Part shown: positions 11,397 to 22,319 of the stretch, piece after piece
How the letters are laid out: every line of letters starts with the position of its first letter
How positions within the stretch are numbered: the first letter of the stretch is position 1
Assembly: GCF_024166365.1 (NCBI RefSeq)
Contig: NC_064830.1
Location: 89,768,968 to 89,832,967 of the forward strand
Length of the DNA: 64,000 nucleotides
Source: Elephas maximus indicus
Lineage: Eukaryota; Chordata; Mammalia; Proboscidea; Elephantidae
Direction: 5' to 3'
Made by a program: the position numbers and the translations under genes
Notes under the pieces: model-generated
What the model saw: only the letters and a program-made list of their open reading frames with translations
The model's database searches: none
Told to the model about the DNA's origin: nothing

Positions 11397-12630
11397 GGCC
11401 CAGGCCTAATGCACAGAGGGTCCGGGGCTGGACTCTAGATGCCTGGGGCTGGTCTACCTTGACCTGCATTTCATCGTGTGTCCTCAGGCAAGTCATTGCC
11501 CCTCCGTAGGTCTCAGTGTCCCTATCTCAAACATGGAGCTCATTCCCGCCTGCCTCCTTTGCAGGCTCATGATGAGGATAGGCTGAGGGACAGGCCAGGA
11601 AGGCTATAGAGGTGAGGCCTTGTAACTGTCCAATCATCTTGGCTTCCACAGCCACTTCTGGTCTCCTTTCCAGGAGAAACGTGTGATTTAAATTTGGAGA
11701 AACTGTAATCTCAGGACCTGGTGACACTTCTGGCCCTCCATTCACCTGACCTTGGCTGTCCACAGATGCCTCAGACTCCTACACTGAACTCTCCTGCGCT
11801 GTCTCCTGCCTGGAGTCCAATCAGCTTTCCATTCTTCTGCTAGAGAGTGAAATCTGATCTGTGTCACTACGTTGCTGTGGCCAGCCTCTTGCTGTTTGGC
11901 GAAAGCCTACGTTCCTTAATATGCCTTCCAAGGCCTTGCAAAGGTGGGCTCCTGTTTCCCTCCACAGCGTCCTCTGGAGATACCCCTCCTCCCTTTCTAA
12001 GCTCCAGCTCCACTAGCCCTTCTCAAGTGCTAAGCTCCCTCCTGTCTCACTCCCACATTGCTCCCTCTGTCTGGAGCACACCCCCCACCCCCCACTTTTC
12101 CTGGCAAGCTCTCACCGTCCAGATCTCAGCTCCTGCATCGCTTCCTTCCACCCCAACTTCCTTGGGTTCTCATATTATACACTCTTTTAATGGCCTCCAC
12201 TTGTCCTTCATCACATGCATCATATTCGAATTAACTGTTAGATGATTTACTTACTTCTGGCTGTCAAAATGAACTCCATGAGGGTAGGGACCTTGTTCTT
12301 GTTCACCTTGGGATTCCTGGTCTTGTCACAGGGCCAAGCACACAGTAGGTGCTTGACACAATTCCATTGAATTAATGAGGGTGCCTGTGGGCAGATGTAG
12401 AAAAAAAATTGAATGGACTTATGGCAATGCATCCTTCAAGGCTCAGCCTTCCTCACCTTCCTCACACCCCTGGCTCCACAGCCTCTTCCGGGACTCCATC
12501 ACGCCATGCACAGTGGCCCCCGTGAGACTATGGACTCAAGGGTGGGGACATGCCTGTTTGCCTGGATCCGCAGCACCAAGCACAGTGCCTGCATATATTT
12601 TACCCAATAAATGTGACATTCTCTCCAATT
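11397..12630 (+). other. ITGAL: ITGAL 3' untranslated region
   Basis: This stretch follows the ITGAL stop and runs to the first good polyadenylation signal, AATAAA at 12606-12611. It holds no coding sequence. At least two parts resemble L2/MIR 3' ends (about 12270-12380 and 12415-12611), recognisable from the 'gggaccttgttcttgttcacc' and 'cagtaggtgcttga' types of phrase. The exact cleavage site is inferred. Confidence 0.65.
12606..12611 (+). terminator. ITGAL: Candidate polyadenylation signal of ITGAL
   Basis: This is the canonical AATAAA, about 1.2 kb downstream of the ITGAL stop. It lies at the end of a repeat-like segment (cagtgcctgcatat...cccaataaatg) that resembles an L2 LINE 3' terminus. 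Confidence 0.6.
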
Positions 12631-12639
12631 GTTGTGCTG

Positions 12640-13965
12640 TTTTTGTGCTGGCGCAATATTCAGCCTGGGCCTATTAAATTCAACCTTTTCACTAAATGAG
12701 CCTAAAACACTCAGCTCTTTTTCCTCTTTCTACTTTTCTTCCTCTCTCTCTGTCTCTCTCTCTTCCCATAATGACTCTGTGCCTGACACTGTGAGCTAAT
12801 TCAAAGGAGATGCAGGGAGTGAGATGGGAAGCAACAAGAGGTGAGGGGGCATTTGACAATTCGTTAAACGTGAGTATAGACCTTCCTGCCTTTCGAAGGC
12901 ACTGGGTCTGGGGTGGCCTTTAGAAGGGAGGGAGGACCAGTTACTGCTGCCCTTTTATGGTTAGTAGGAAGCGGGGGGGTGGAATATTGAGCAACTCTAA
13001 GACCAGATCCAGCCCTGGGGTGGGGGGAGGGGGGTGGCGGGGGAGAAGACAGGTGCATCCATTTAAGGTGAGAGGTAAGAAACATTTTGGTCCCCCAAGC
13101 GGTGACCTTTGATGGCTCCCTACTGCCTAAAAAACAGGGAATAAATGAAAATTCACAAGCCTAGCACAATACAAGGCCCAGAGCAATCTTTCCCTATTGG
13201 CCTCTCCAGGTTCATCTACGCCCCCCTGGCCCAGCCCCCAAGGAACCACAGGCTGGCTGGTAAGCCTGACATCAGGAAGGAAGAAGTGAGGCACGTTTTC
13301 CCAGAAAGGAGAAAAATGTCTGTCAAGAATATCACAGAACTACTAAAAGTACATGAAATTATCTCTGGATATCATGAAATACATCAGTTTCTATCCATTC
13401 AGCCTGTGGTTTTTGAGGGCTTACTTTGTATCAGGCCCAGTTCTGGGCTCTGAGGACATAGTCTTGAACAAGACAGACAAGTTTCTGCTCTCAAGAAGCT
13501 TCGGCTTCCATGGGAAAACAGACAGTAAACAAATAGAAACTGGATTTCGGTAGTGATAAGGGCTGTGAAGAAAGTAAAGCAAGATAATGGGTGAGAGGGT
13601 AGTGGAGATGGCTGTTTTATATTCCTGGTCAGGGAAACCTCTCTGAGGAAGCACTAGTCTGTGACACTAAAAAAATAAAAAAGGTGGCTATTTTTATCAA
13701 GGTCAGAAACAAAAGCACAGAAAACCTAGGAAGTTCATTTCCGGATGAGACCTACCACCATCGTGTCCAGGAATTGGTATTCCACCTCACCCAAAGGCAC
13801 CATCCTCACGTATTTAATTTGTCCTTCCCCACCTTTGTGCCTTTGCGCATGCTCTTCTCTTTGCCAACAAGTCCTATTCCCCCTCTTCCAATTCATCAGA
13901 ATCTTCCTTACTTCAAGGCACTTCTTCAGTGAAGCCTTCCTCACTCCTCATTTCTTGGACAAATG
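12640..13965. other. Intergenic, no gene seen (ITGAL to ZNF768)
   Basis: This holds a CT-rich stretch at 12720-12767, G-rich runs at 13016-13043, and an L2-like segment at about 13400-13625 (tatcaggcccagttctggg, gaacaagacagacaag). No open frame shows codon bias or a family signature. Confidence 0.6.
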
Positions 13966-14047
13966 TACAGTCATGCATTGCGTAAGGTCCACGATACGTT
14001 CCGTGAAATAGGACGTTATATGTGGGACATTGTACGAAGACCATATA

Positions 14048-14571
14048 TAGGCACTCCCTGGGTTATGAACGTCTGACTTACAGACTATGCTTAATTAAGA
14101 AAGGATTACCATAAGGCCTATTATGTTAAAAATTTGAATTAAATACAATGGTTCGTAATAGTGAATGTACACACTCCTTTGTGACACTCAAAACGTTATG
14201 CAGTTTGGAAGTATCTCTTAAGTGTTTTATATGCATAGGAAGGTAAAGTATATATTATATACTAAGACATTTGACTAAACCAAAAACCAAACCCACTGCC
14301 ATTGAGTCGATTCCGACTCATAGCGACCCTGTAGGACAGAGTAGAACTGACTCGTAGAGTTTCCAAGGAGCGGCTGCTGGATTCGAACTGTCAACCTCTT
14401 GGTTAACAGCCGTAGTGCTTAACCACTATGCCACCAGGGTTTCCGAACATTTGACTAACTGACACTAAATAAGAACCGTACGTACCTGTTCTGACTTACG
14501 TACAAATTCGACTTAAAGACAGGATTAGGGATGGCTCTCATTTATCACCTGGGACTGCCTGTATACAAGAG
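14048..14571. mobile_element. Second inverted-repeat DNA element nested in the first
   Basis: Left end AGGCACTCCCTGGGTTATGA at 14049 mirrors the right end read from 14570 on the - strand (AGGCAGTCCCAGGTGATAAA). It lies wholly inside the outer element and is itself split by the AfroSINE at 14279-14446. Confidence 0.55.
14279..14446 (-). mobile_element. AfroSINE with 12-bp target-site duplication
   Basis: Antisense copy (aaccaaacccactgccattg ... ccaccagggtttcc). It is flanked by a perfect duplication ACATTTGACTAA at 14267-14278 and 14447-14458. It is the youngest layer of a three-level nest. Confidence 0.92.
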
Positions 14572-14904
14572 ACATGAGATACACATGTTGCGTGTGAGAA
14601 GCTATTGCGTTCTCTACACCCTGTTATGTTCCCAGCATCCCATTCTTTGATTGGGATTTCTGAACTCTGTTATAACCTATGGGACCATGGATGTATACAC
14701 AGTAGGTCACTGATTGAACGGGAGTTATACGGTGCATGACTGTACTCATTCCATCAGCACATCATACTTCCCTGAGGCACAGTCTGTGGTGGCTCCTTCC
14801 TCTCTCAGGACAGTGAGTCCTGGCAAACAAGGACCCAGGCTTCATTCACATAGGTTATCAACAACTGGCCCTTCACTGGGGATGGCACACAGGAGGTGCT
14901 CACT

Positions 14905-15170
14905 ACTGTTGAATCCAGTGGTTCTCAAAAGTTTTGGTCTCAGGACCCCTTTATACTCTAAAATTATTGAAGACCCCTGAAGAGCTTCTGTTTATATGGG
15001 TTGTATCTATTGATATTTACCAACTTAGAACTTAAAACAGAAAAATTTAAAACCTAAGAACACACAAGCCATACTCCACAAGCCATCATAGTGTCATATA
15101 GCCTCTAGAAAACACTGTACACTTGTGAGAGAGAGAGTGAAAAAAAGTAAACAATATCTTAGTCTGGTCA
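14905..15170. repeat. hAT/MER-type repeat
   Basis: 'gtggttctcaaaagttttgg', 'tctcaggacccctttatact' and 'tattgatatttaccaactta' match a widespread mammalian DNA-transposon repeat I recognise by text but cannot name with certainty. Confidence 0.5.
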
Positions 15171-15179
15171 GGAAAAGGG

Positions 15180-15530
15180 TCAAAACCCAGTTAGCCCTGG
15201 GTTTGAATCCAGGCTCTGCCGCTTTCCTAGCTGCATGACCTGGGGAATTAATGCTGCTGGGACTCATTTCATCATTTATAAAATGGTAACAATAATTGTA
15301 TATGCCTCAGAGCTGTTGTGAGCATGCAATGAGATAACATCTGTAGCGCTTGATAATGGCAGAGGACAGAAGCGGTTGAGTTGGACAGGATGACGTAGTA
15401 GAAAGCAGCACGCTGGACTGTGGTGCATCAAGAGACCTGGGCCGGTGTTCTAGTTCTTTCATTAGCTTGCTGTGTGACTCTGGGGAAGACATGTACTCTT
15501 TCCAGGTTTGATCTGCTCCACCTGGGCTCT
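15180..15530 (+). repeat. Two MIR SINE copies
   Basis: 'gggtttgaatccaggctctg' with 'ttgtgagcatgcaatgaga' (15180-15360), and 'agacctgggccggtgttct' with 'gctgtgtgactctgggg' (15400-15530), are sense MIR signatures. Another sense MIR is at about 16240-16410. The stretch 15600-16030 shows no gene. Confidence 0.65.
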
Positions 15531-16639
15531 GAAGTACCTCAGGAGTAGTCATGGAAGAGAGGGGTGAGGGCTAAGCAGCTGAGTCCTCGCCCTCACTTTA
15601 TCTGGCTTTATATTTTGAGGTTCTGTGCATACAGGCCACTTTATCAATTAGACACCTTAGGCACCGTGTCCAGGGCCTGCCAGCTCTCAAGGCTCTGCGA
15701 ATGTTCTGGGAACAGAAAAACAGTCCACTCCAAAATGTGAAAATAAAATTGTGTAATCAAAATTAATGTCTTTAAACGAAACCTCTCGTCAGGCAGTCAA
15801 CTGCAGTTCTACTCAACACACATGGTTACGCACGTGAATTGCATGAAATGTGGGAATTAGTGTATTTCTATATTTGAAGGTGTAGCGCATCTGTACGAAA
15901 ATGTGTGTAAGGTTTATATAAGGGCTTAAAAAGACTGAAGGTTTCACTTTAAAAAAAAATGTTATGCTTCCAAAAATAATTTAAACTTTGAAAACTACTA
16001 AACCGTCCCAACTACATTGAAGTATCTGGTGCCTACAGGTCTTTCCAGAGTTTGCACATCAGTGAGGAGCTAGACAGAAATGTGCTTGGTGAAGAAATTT
16101 GCTCTTGACAAGTTATAAGGCCCCGAGGGCCAGTGTGGGGTGGGGGTGACATTAGGATACAGAGGTCCCAGAGACCTTGTAGAGCAACAACTGATGGACA
16201 TGACATGACCCGTGTGGCCGAGCTGCTGGGGGGAAGCAGAGCCAGGCAGATGTGGTTTACATCAAAGATCTGTCTCTTAGCCACTGAGTGACTTTGAGCA
16301 AATCACTTCGCTCTGTGAGCCTGTTTCCTCGTGTGTGAAATAGAATGAATAAATCTTTCACAGGGTTGTCGGGCAGATTAAATTAAGGGGCACTGTCAGA
16401 CCCTTAGTAGGCGTTCATCTCAGGATGTGCCAAGCAGCCAGGTGATTCCTCAGAGAATCCTGTTCTCCTCCACTAAGGTCACAACAGGCCACACTTCAGA
16501 ATCTCTCTGACTCCTCCATGGCCCCAGCTCCCTGTCCTTTCCTGAGGGACCAAGTGTTCAGAGGGGTTGGGACTTGGATGGGAGAGGAACTCAGGATAAA
16601 AGTGGGGTGGGGAAATGGGAGGTCCCACCAACAAGTATA

Positions 16640-16965
16640 AAACCAAACGTGTTGCCATCAAGTCAATTCCAACTCATAGTGACCCTACAGGACAGAGCAG
16701 AACTGCCCCATAGGGTTTCCAAGGAGCAGATGGTGAACCTGAACTGCTTTTTGGTTAGCAGCCAAACACTTAACCACTGTGCCACCAGGGCCCCATCAAC
16801 AAGTATAACCAAACCCATTGCCATCAATTATGACTCATAGGGACCCTATAGAACAACGTAGAACTGTCCTATAGGGTTTCCAAGGAGCGCCTAGTGGATT
16901 CGAACTGCCGACGTTTTGGTTCGCAGCTGTAGCTCTTAATCACTGTGCCACCAGGGTTTCCACCA
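16640..16965 (-). mobile_element. Two AfroSINEs in tandem
   Basis: Antisense copies at about 16642-16795 and 16807-16963 sit head to tail in the same orientation. Each runs from the 'aaccaaac...ttgccatca' end to 'gtgccaccaggg'. The short shared junction phrase 'caacaagtata' before each copy (16629-16639 and 16797-16807) looks like a target-site duplication of the second insertion. Confidence 0.85.
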
Positions 16966-17624
16966 CCAAGTATAGGAGTCCCAAAAAGGAGGCAGAGTTC
17001 TGGGAAATTGAGCCCAGCCGTGGGGTTTGGGTCACTCCAGTGCTGGTAGGAGGGCCTTAGGAGCTGAAGTAATTGTCCAACTCTCATACCCAAATATTTC
17101 CTCCCCTTGGGTGGGGTTGGAAGGAACTGCAGACACCTCTCATGGCTCAGGTCTCAGAGCCTCAAATCAGGGTTTTCAGTGGCTAGAGGTTCCAGTGGTG
17201 GGGGGGGGGCGGGGGGGGAGGAAAGCTGGGCAGGTGGGTGCTAGAAGTCAGACCGAGCAGATGGAAAATGGGCTCTGTATCCGGATATGACAATCAGGGT
17301 CTGTTTTCTGACCCAAGGGCAGATTCTCTGATTGAGGGTCTTAACCAATAAGGGAGATCCCTGCAAAGTTGAGGCTTCCTCACACTTCTACACTGGGCCA
17401 CCTCTTCTGCGTTTGTGCTGTATTCAAAGGGGGCCATGAACTTGGGCAGATATGGGGAAGTCATGCCTCCTGAGACTCAGATTTCCAGTGTGTAAAATGG
17501 GAAGGTTACAAGATTCAAAGGAAACACTGAACTCCCAGACAAGGCCCTGAGGTTCCTTTGGCTATTCTTAGTTATGACCTCATGTCTCCCACTGCCCATG
17601 CACACATTTTAAGGACAAATGTCT

Positions 17625-18143
17625 TTTACCACATGAAGGTTTTTATTGAACTCAAACTCAGGGGCCCCAGAGCCTAAGGAAGACAGGGAGGCTGGGGATT
17701 GAACTCAGGGGCCCAGGCCCCACTCCCCACCCCACCTACCCTCTCACCCACTTCCTGACTCAGGGAGGGTCTCAGCAGCTACCAATCTAATCTACCCAAC
17801 TCTAATTAAGTAATTCAATCCCTCCCACCCACCACCCGCTCCTAACACTCTGCCAAGGCAGGCACCTACCAAGGGGCATGCTGCTGCTGAGGACAGCTCT
17901 CTGCTGACCTCTTTCTGGATCTCTCCCAAAGCCTCTTGCTGCCTATTTGGCCTCCCTCCAACCCCTCTTCATAGCCCACTTCCCCTAAGTCTCCAGGGCA
18001 TGTAACTTCCTCCACCCTGGCCCCCTTATCCTAGAACCCTCAACTCCATTCTCTCCAGCTTTTTCACCGTTCTCAATGTTTCTCTAGCTCCTTGCCCCCT
18101 TCTCTTCTACCCACCACCTCCCCACCCCTGGCAGGGTCCCTAG
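17625..18143 (-). other. ZNF768: ZNF768 3' untranslated region
   Basis: This runs from the ZNF768 stop to the AATAAA at 17647-17642. It is rich in purines on the - strand and has no open frame. The extent is inferred from the signal. Confidence 0.55.
17642..17647 (-). terminator. ZNF768: Candidate ZNF768 polyadenylation signal
   Basis: AATAAA on the - strand (TTTATT on +), about 500 bases downstream of the ZNF768 stop and just before an A-rich end. Confidence 0.6.
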
Positions 18144-19720
18144 TCAGCGCCGGCCGGCTGCATGGGTCCGCTGGTGGCGGATGAGGTCGGAGCTCTGTGA
18201 GAAGGCCTTTCCACAGTCATCACACTTGTAGGGCCGCTCACCACTGTGGACACGGTGATGCTGCAGCAGCGTTGAAGAGCGGCAGAAGCCCTTGCCACAC
18301 ACAGCGCACCTGTAGGGCCGCTCGCCTGTGTGGGAGCGCTGGTGCTGAATCAGCGTGGAGGAGCGGTTGAAGGTCTTGCCGCAGTCGGGGCAGCTGTAGG
18401 TGCGGCCAGGCAGGTGGGTGCGGGCATGGATGGCCAGCACCGAGCTCTGGCCAAAGCGCTTGCCGCACTCAGGGCACTTGAAGGGCTTCTCACGGGCATG
18501 GCTGCGGGCATGGGGGATAAGTGCCGAGCGCTGGGAGAAACTCTTGCCACAGATGCCGCAGCTAAAGGGCCTTTGCCCCGTGTGCACTCTCTGGTGGCTA
18601 CGCAAGGATGAGTTCTGGCTGTAGCACTTGCCACACTCAGGGCAGCTATAGGGCCGCTCATGGCTGTGGGTGCGCTGGTGCCGCAAGAGGTAGGAGCTGT
18701 CGCCAAAGGCCTTGCCACAGTGGGGGCACTTGTAGGGCTTCTGGCCTGAGTGGGTGCGCTGGTGGCGAAGCAGGTAAGAGCTGTCAGCGAAGGCCTTGCC
18801 ACAACGGGGACACTTGTAGGGCCGCTCTCCCGTGTGGGTGCGCTGGTGTTTAATGAGGTCAGAGCTCTGAGAAAAGGCCTTACTACAGACCTCACATTTA
18901 TACGGCTTCTCACCTGTATGAATTCGCTGGTGCTGGATCAGCGTGGAGCCCCGCCCAAAGCTCTTCCCGCAGATGCCACAGATGTTAGGCCGAGGGCCTT
19001 GCCCAGCCCTTGCCCTACCACCCCGCCGGCCTGGACCCCGGAGGGCTCCTGTCAGGCCCAGGGGATTCTGAAGCATCTCAAACTGGGGTGTAGCCAGTAG
19101 AGTGCCTGTGGGCATCTCAAAAGGCGGCCCTAGGGGCAGGCCCCCTGTAGGCTGTTGCCCAAACCCCTGGGTGAAGGAGTCCAGGGGGTGGACTCCCAAG
19201 GGGATACTCAATGAATTCTTTTCTTCAGGATTCAGAAGCATCTCTGCACCTTCCTGGAATTTGGAACTTTGAGCTTCAAATTTGGGATTCTGGGTTTTCA
19301 ACTCAGCATTCTGGGTTTCAGATTCAGGGTTCTGGAGTTCATACCCTGTACTCTGGGATTCATATCCAGGGCTCTGGGGTTCATACCCAGGGCTCTTGGG
19401 TTCATACCCAGGGCTCCGGGGTGTATATCCTGGGCTCTTGGGTTCATACCCAGGGCTTTGGGGTTCAAACCTGGGACTCTGGGGTTCAAACTCAGGGCTC
19501 TGAGAATCTGATTCAGGGCTTCTGGGTGCAAACTCAGGGCTCGGGGGCACAAACCTAGGGCTTTGAGAGTCAAAACCTGGGCTTTCAGGCTCAAACCTGG
19601 GGCTTTGGGGTTCAAACTCTGGACTTTGGGGTTCAAGTCCAAAAGGTATCTCTTCAACCTCATAGTCCCCAGGGCCTTCTTGCTGAGAAATTTCTTCTTC
19701 CTCATTGTCACTTATGTTGC
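18144..19720 (-). CDS. ZNF768: ZNF768 coding exon 2 (heptads and ten fingers)
   Basis: The acceptor is cttgcag at 19727-19721. The exon opens [16 protein letters not shown], passes through the heptad array and ten fingers without a stop, and ends at 18144. A methionine is not needed at the exon start because the frame is open from exon 1. All ten fingers keep both Cys and both His. Confidence 0.96.
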
Positions 19721-20092
19721 CTGCAAGATCAGAGAATTACAGAAAACCCAGATTGTGTGAGACCTAGGTCATTTGGTTTGTTGCCACAAACTTCTCCCTC
19801 CTCGCCAGCAGAGTCTCCTGTCCTTGAGGAGGTGCTGAAATTCCCATCCCAACCCCCTCAACAGACCCAAGTCACCCACCCCCATGTCCCCCACCCCATC
19901 CAAGTTGCAGGGATCCAAACCCTTGGCTTTCCTCCCCTCCCACGAACAACTGGTCCCTCTCCCTCTCCCAAGCACACTCCTCATAGGGACGATCCCTCCC
20001 TCACCTTTGAGGGACCCTTCGACGCTCCCCGTTTCGTCTGGACTGTGCACATCCCGGGACTCGAGGCCCCACGGCGACGCCTCCCGCTCCAT
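18144..20092 (-). CDS. ZNF768: ZNF768: heptad-array C2H2 zinc-finger protein, complete, two coding exons
   Basis: The two coding exons are 20092-20005 and 19720-18144 and join in phase 1 to give 554 residues. The start [15 protein letters not shown] matches the ZNF768 N-terminus I recall. Residues about 55-190 are a degenerate seven-residue array with S-P at the core (units such as PQSPGYE), like the RNA polymerase II CTD. Ten C2H2 fingers fill residues about 275-550 (C-x2-C-x12-H-x3-H, TGEKPY-type linkers). The protein ends [10 protein letters not shown]. There is no KRAB domain, unlike its neighbours. Published work on human ZNF768 reports binding to MIR-derived sequence and association with expressed genes and elongating polymerase. 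The human protein is, as I recall, 540 residues, so this copy is about two heptads longer. The CpG-rich region upstream is the likely promoter. Confidence 0.96.
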
Positions 20093-21300
20093 CCCCGCCG
20101 ACTCCCAGTGCGGTGGCAGCGGCGGCGATGGAGGACGATCCTGCGACCCGGCCCGAGTGGCCTGAGCCCCGGGCCCTCGCCGCCTGCCCGCTCAGCGCCG
20201 TCCAGGGGACCCGGCTGCACAGCCCCGGCCCCCGAGGCCGGACGTCTTGACCCTGGGCCTCTCCCGCCCGCCGGGCCCCTCCCTCCCCGCGGCCCCGCCC
20301 CCCTGAAGGTCTCGGCTTGGTTTTTGACCCTCACGGACCCCCCCGCGTCTTGGCTTTGGAGATGAGGGGCTTCACAGCTGATCCCGCCGCTCCCGGACTA
20401 CGTTCCCCGCCCGGGACCCCGCCGTCTGGCCCTCCAGCCCCGGGCTGGGCTGCGGCTGTCCGACCCCCTCCCCCCCGCACAGGAAGTGTCCGTCCGCGGC
20501 CAGTTCCCCCCGCTGGCTAGCGCCGCGGCCTCTCTAGGAGCGGCTGGAGGTGGAAACTCGTTGGCATTAACCCTGGGCTGGATGGCCCCAGCGTTGGGTC
20601 GGGGGCAGGCACCACGCCCCGGGGCCAGCAGGCCGGGCTGGGGCAGTGTGTGCGCCTGTGTCCTAGGTCTCCGTCAGTCCAGAAACTTGTCTGTCCTTCT
20701 CCCGGACCCTGCGTCCATCAGTGCGTGTAGCCAAGGGCGAGGCGACAAGCGATACCAAGGTCAGCGAGAAGGAGCGACGCTTCCCGGCGCCAGCGGGGGC
20801 GGCCTGTAGCTCGCCTCCCCGCCCGGGCCTCGGGGTCAGCGCCGACCGTGCCTGGGGAACCTGGACCGACCTGCCTCGGACTCATGGAGGCCCTTGAGCC
20901 TGAGACCCTTTCCTCATACCCCACCCCCACCGCCGGCGCGCCCACTCCCACTCTTTCGGTCCCCCTCCCCTCTGTGCTCCTCTTAACCCTCCCCCCCGGG
21001 AGGGCTGGGATCGTTGCCAAGGAGACAGCCCCGCCTCCGGCTTCCAGAGGCACCACCCCCACCCCCCAGGGAGCTCAGCGATTGGCCGATGGAGTAGTGC
21101 TCTCACCGCCCATGGGGTATGAGGCGTTAAAGGTCGCCAGGGGAAGTAAGGCAACCTTTCTGATTGGTTGGAGGGCACGCGGGGCATGTTCCACCTCCCC
21201 TGTCTGCCAGAAGCGCCTGCGGGGGTGAGTAGGAGCAGGTGCCGGGCGTCTCCCTTCGAGTCCATCCTGCGCTTTCAGCGCTTTTCCCGCCCCCACTTAC
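20000..21300. promoter_or_regulatory. CpG-rich promoter region of ZNF768
   Basis: Dense in CG dinucleotides around and upstream of the ZNF768 start. It includes an ETS-type CAGGAAGTG at 20480-20488 and two inverted CCAAT boxes (ATTGG) near 21081 and 21160. The latter lie about 1 kb upstream and may serve a divergent transcript. The transcription start is not defined by the sequence. Confidence 0.6.
20005..20092 (-). CDS. ZNF768: ZNF768 coding exon 1
   Basis: ATG at 20092-20090 opens [15 protein letters not shown], and the exon closes SLK plus one base of a Gly codon at 20005. The donor is gtgagg at 20004. The remaining G joins GC from exon 2. Confidence 0.93.
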
Positions 21301-21537
21301 CTGCCATTATGTTTTCTTTTTGAAGACTGAAAGTCAAAGAATTTGAGGACAGACACCCCACTCTCAGTTCTTTCCGTCTTCACACAGGTGCCAGGTACTG
21401 AAGGGGCCTGTCCAGGGATCCTCCCCCAGAGAGCAAGCTGCTTGCTTATCTCCCCCTTCTCCCCTCCGTCTTCCCCAAAGCCTGAGTTTAACGCAGTCTC
21501 TGGGAGCCTTAGTCCCTGGTTCCCTGGGTTTTCTCAT

Positions 21538-21675
21538 AAACCCGGTGCCGTCGAGTCAATTCCGACTCATAGCGACCCTATAGGACAGAGTAGAACTGCC
21601 CCACAGAGTTTCCAAGGAGCACCTGGCAGATTCGAACTGCAAACCCTTTGGTTAGCAGCTGTAGCACTTAACTTC
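21538..21675 (-). mobile_element. AfroSINE
   Basis: Antisense copy: 'ggtgccgtcgagtcaattccgactcatagcg', 'tagaactgcccc', 'ttggttagcagctgtagcac'. Its head is truncated. Confidence 0.85.
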
Positions 21676-22319
21676 TCATAGAGAGGGTAAAATCCTATAG
21701 GGATCCTTCCTAGATGAGGGTGGTGCAGAAGATTGAGGAGGGGAAGTGGACAGAGAGAACCACCTGGCCTTTAAGGCAGCTTAGGAGTTCCTCAGTCCTG
21801 TCTGACTTGAATGGAGGCTTGTAGAGAATGGGAACTCTAGAAACACTGCCCCAGATGAAACTGGAATCCAGAAAAAAGTGACCTTGGAAAGACAATAGGA
21901 TCTGATTCTTGAACCTTTTCTACACTTCCGGCTGAAACAAGTTTAATAGGGCTCTGGACATCCTCCACGTGAGTGACGCAGGAGCCATGGATTGTGTGTA
22001 TTCTGTCTACCTGGACAGAATCAACTGGATGGCAACTAACAACTACCTGAACAAAAAAGAAACTGGTTGGGAGGAAAAATGGCATCTTCCATTCTCCTAA
22101 GGAGAGGTGAGAACAAAAATTTGGAGAATCCCAGGTGGTAAAAGGCTGGAGAGAATTAATAGTGATCTTACAAATAGAATCTCAGAGATTCTTCCACAAA
22201 TGAAATGGGTATCTTTCTGCCCTCCCGAGGAACAGCTTCCGGCTGTATGTCTCTCTCCCATCCCAGTGTCTGTGGGGTTTGTCCTAAAACCTTTGCTAAG
22301 AATGGCTCATGTGGTCCAG

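Larger units (their letters stand above)
13966..14744. mobile_element. TA-flanked inverted-repeat DNA transposon (outer element)
   Basis: The left end is TACAGTCATGCATTGCG at 13966. The right end, read on the - strand from 14744, is TACAGTCATGCACCGTA. The two ends are a clear terminal inverted repeat, and the TA at each end matches the target duplication of Tc1/mariner-type elements (Tigger and relatives). No transposase is encoded. A second inverted-repeat element and a SINE are nested inside. Confidence 0.7.

Noticed and set aside
18350-18913. Long open frames on both strands over the ZNF768 finger exon
   Set aside because: They are shadow frames of the C2H2 repeat; none has independent family signatures, and the ZNF768 frame explains the region.
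19211-19558. Open + strand frames with repeating FxxxxxG pattern
   Set aside because: They are the antisense of the ZNF768 heptad repeats; the 21-base period keeps all frames open.
20848-21265. Open frames of about 110-127 residues upstream of ZNF768
   Set aside because: GC-rich CpG-island sequence keeps frames open by chance; no domain, no supported splice structure and no start context favour a gene.
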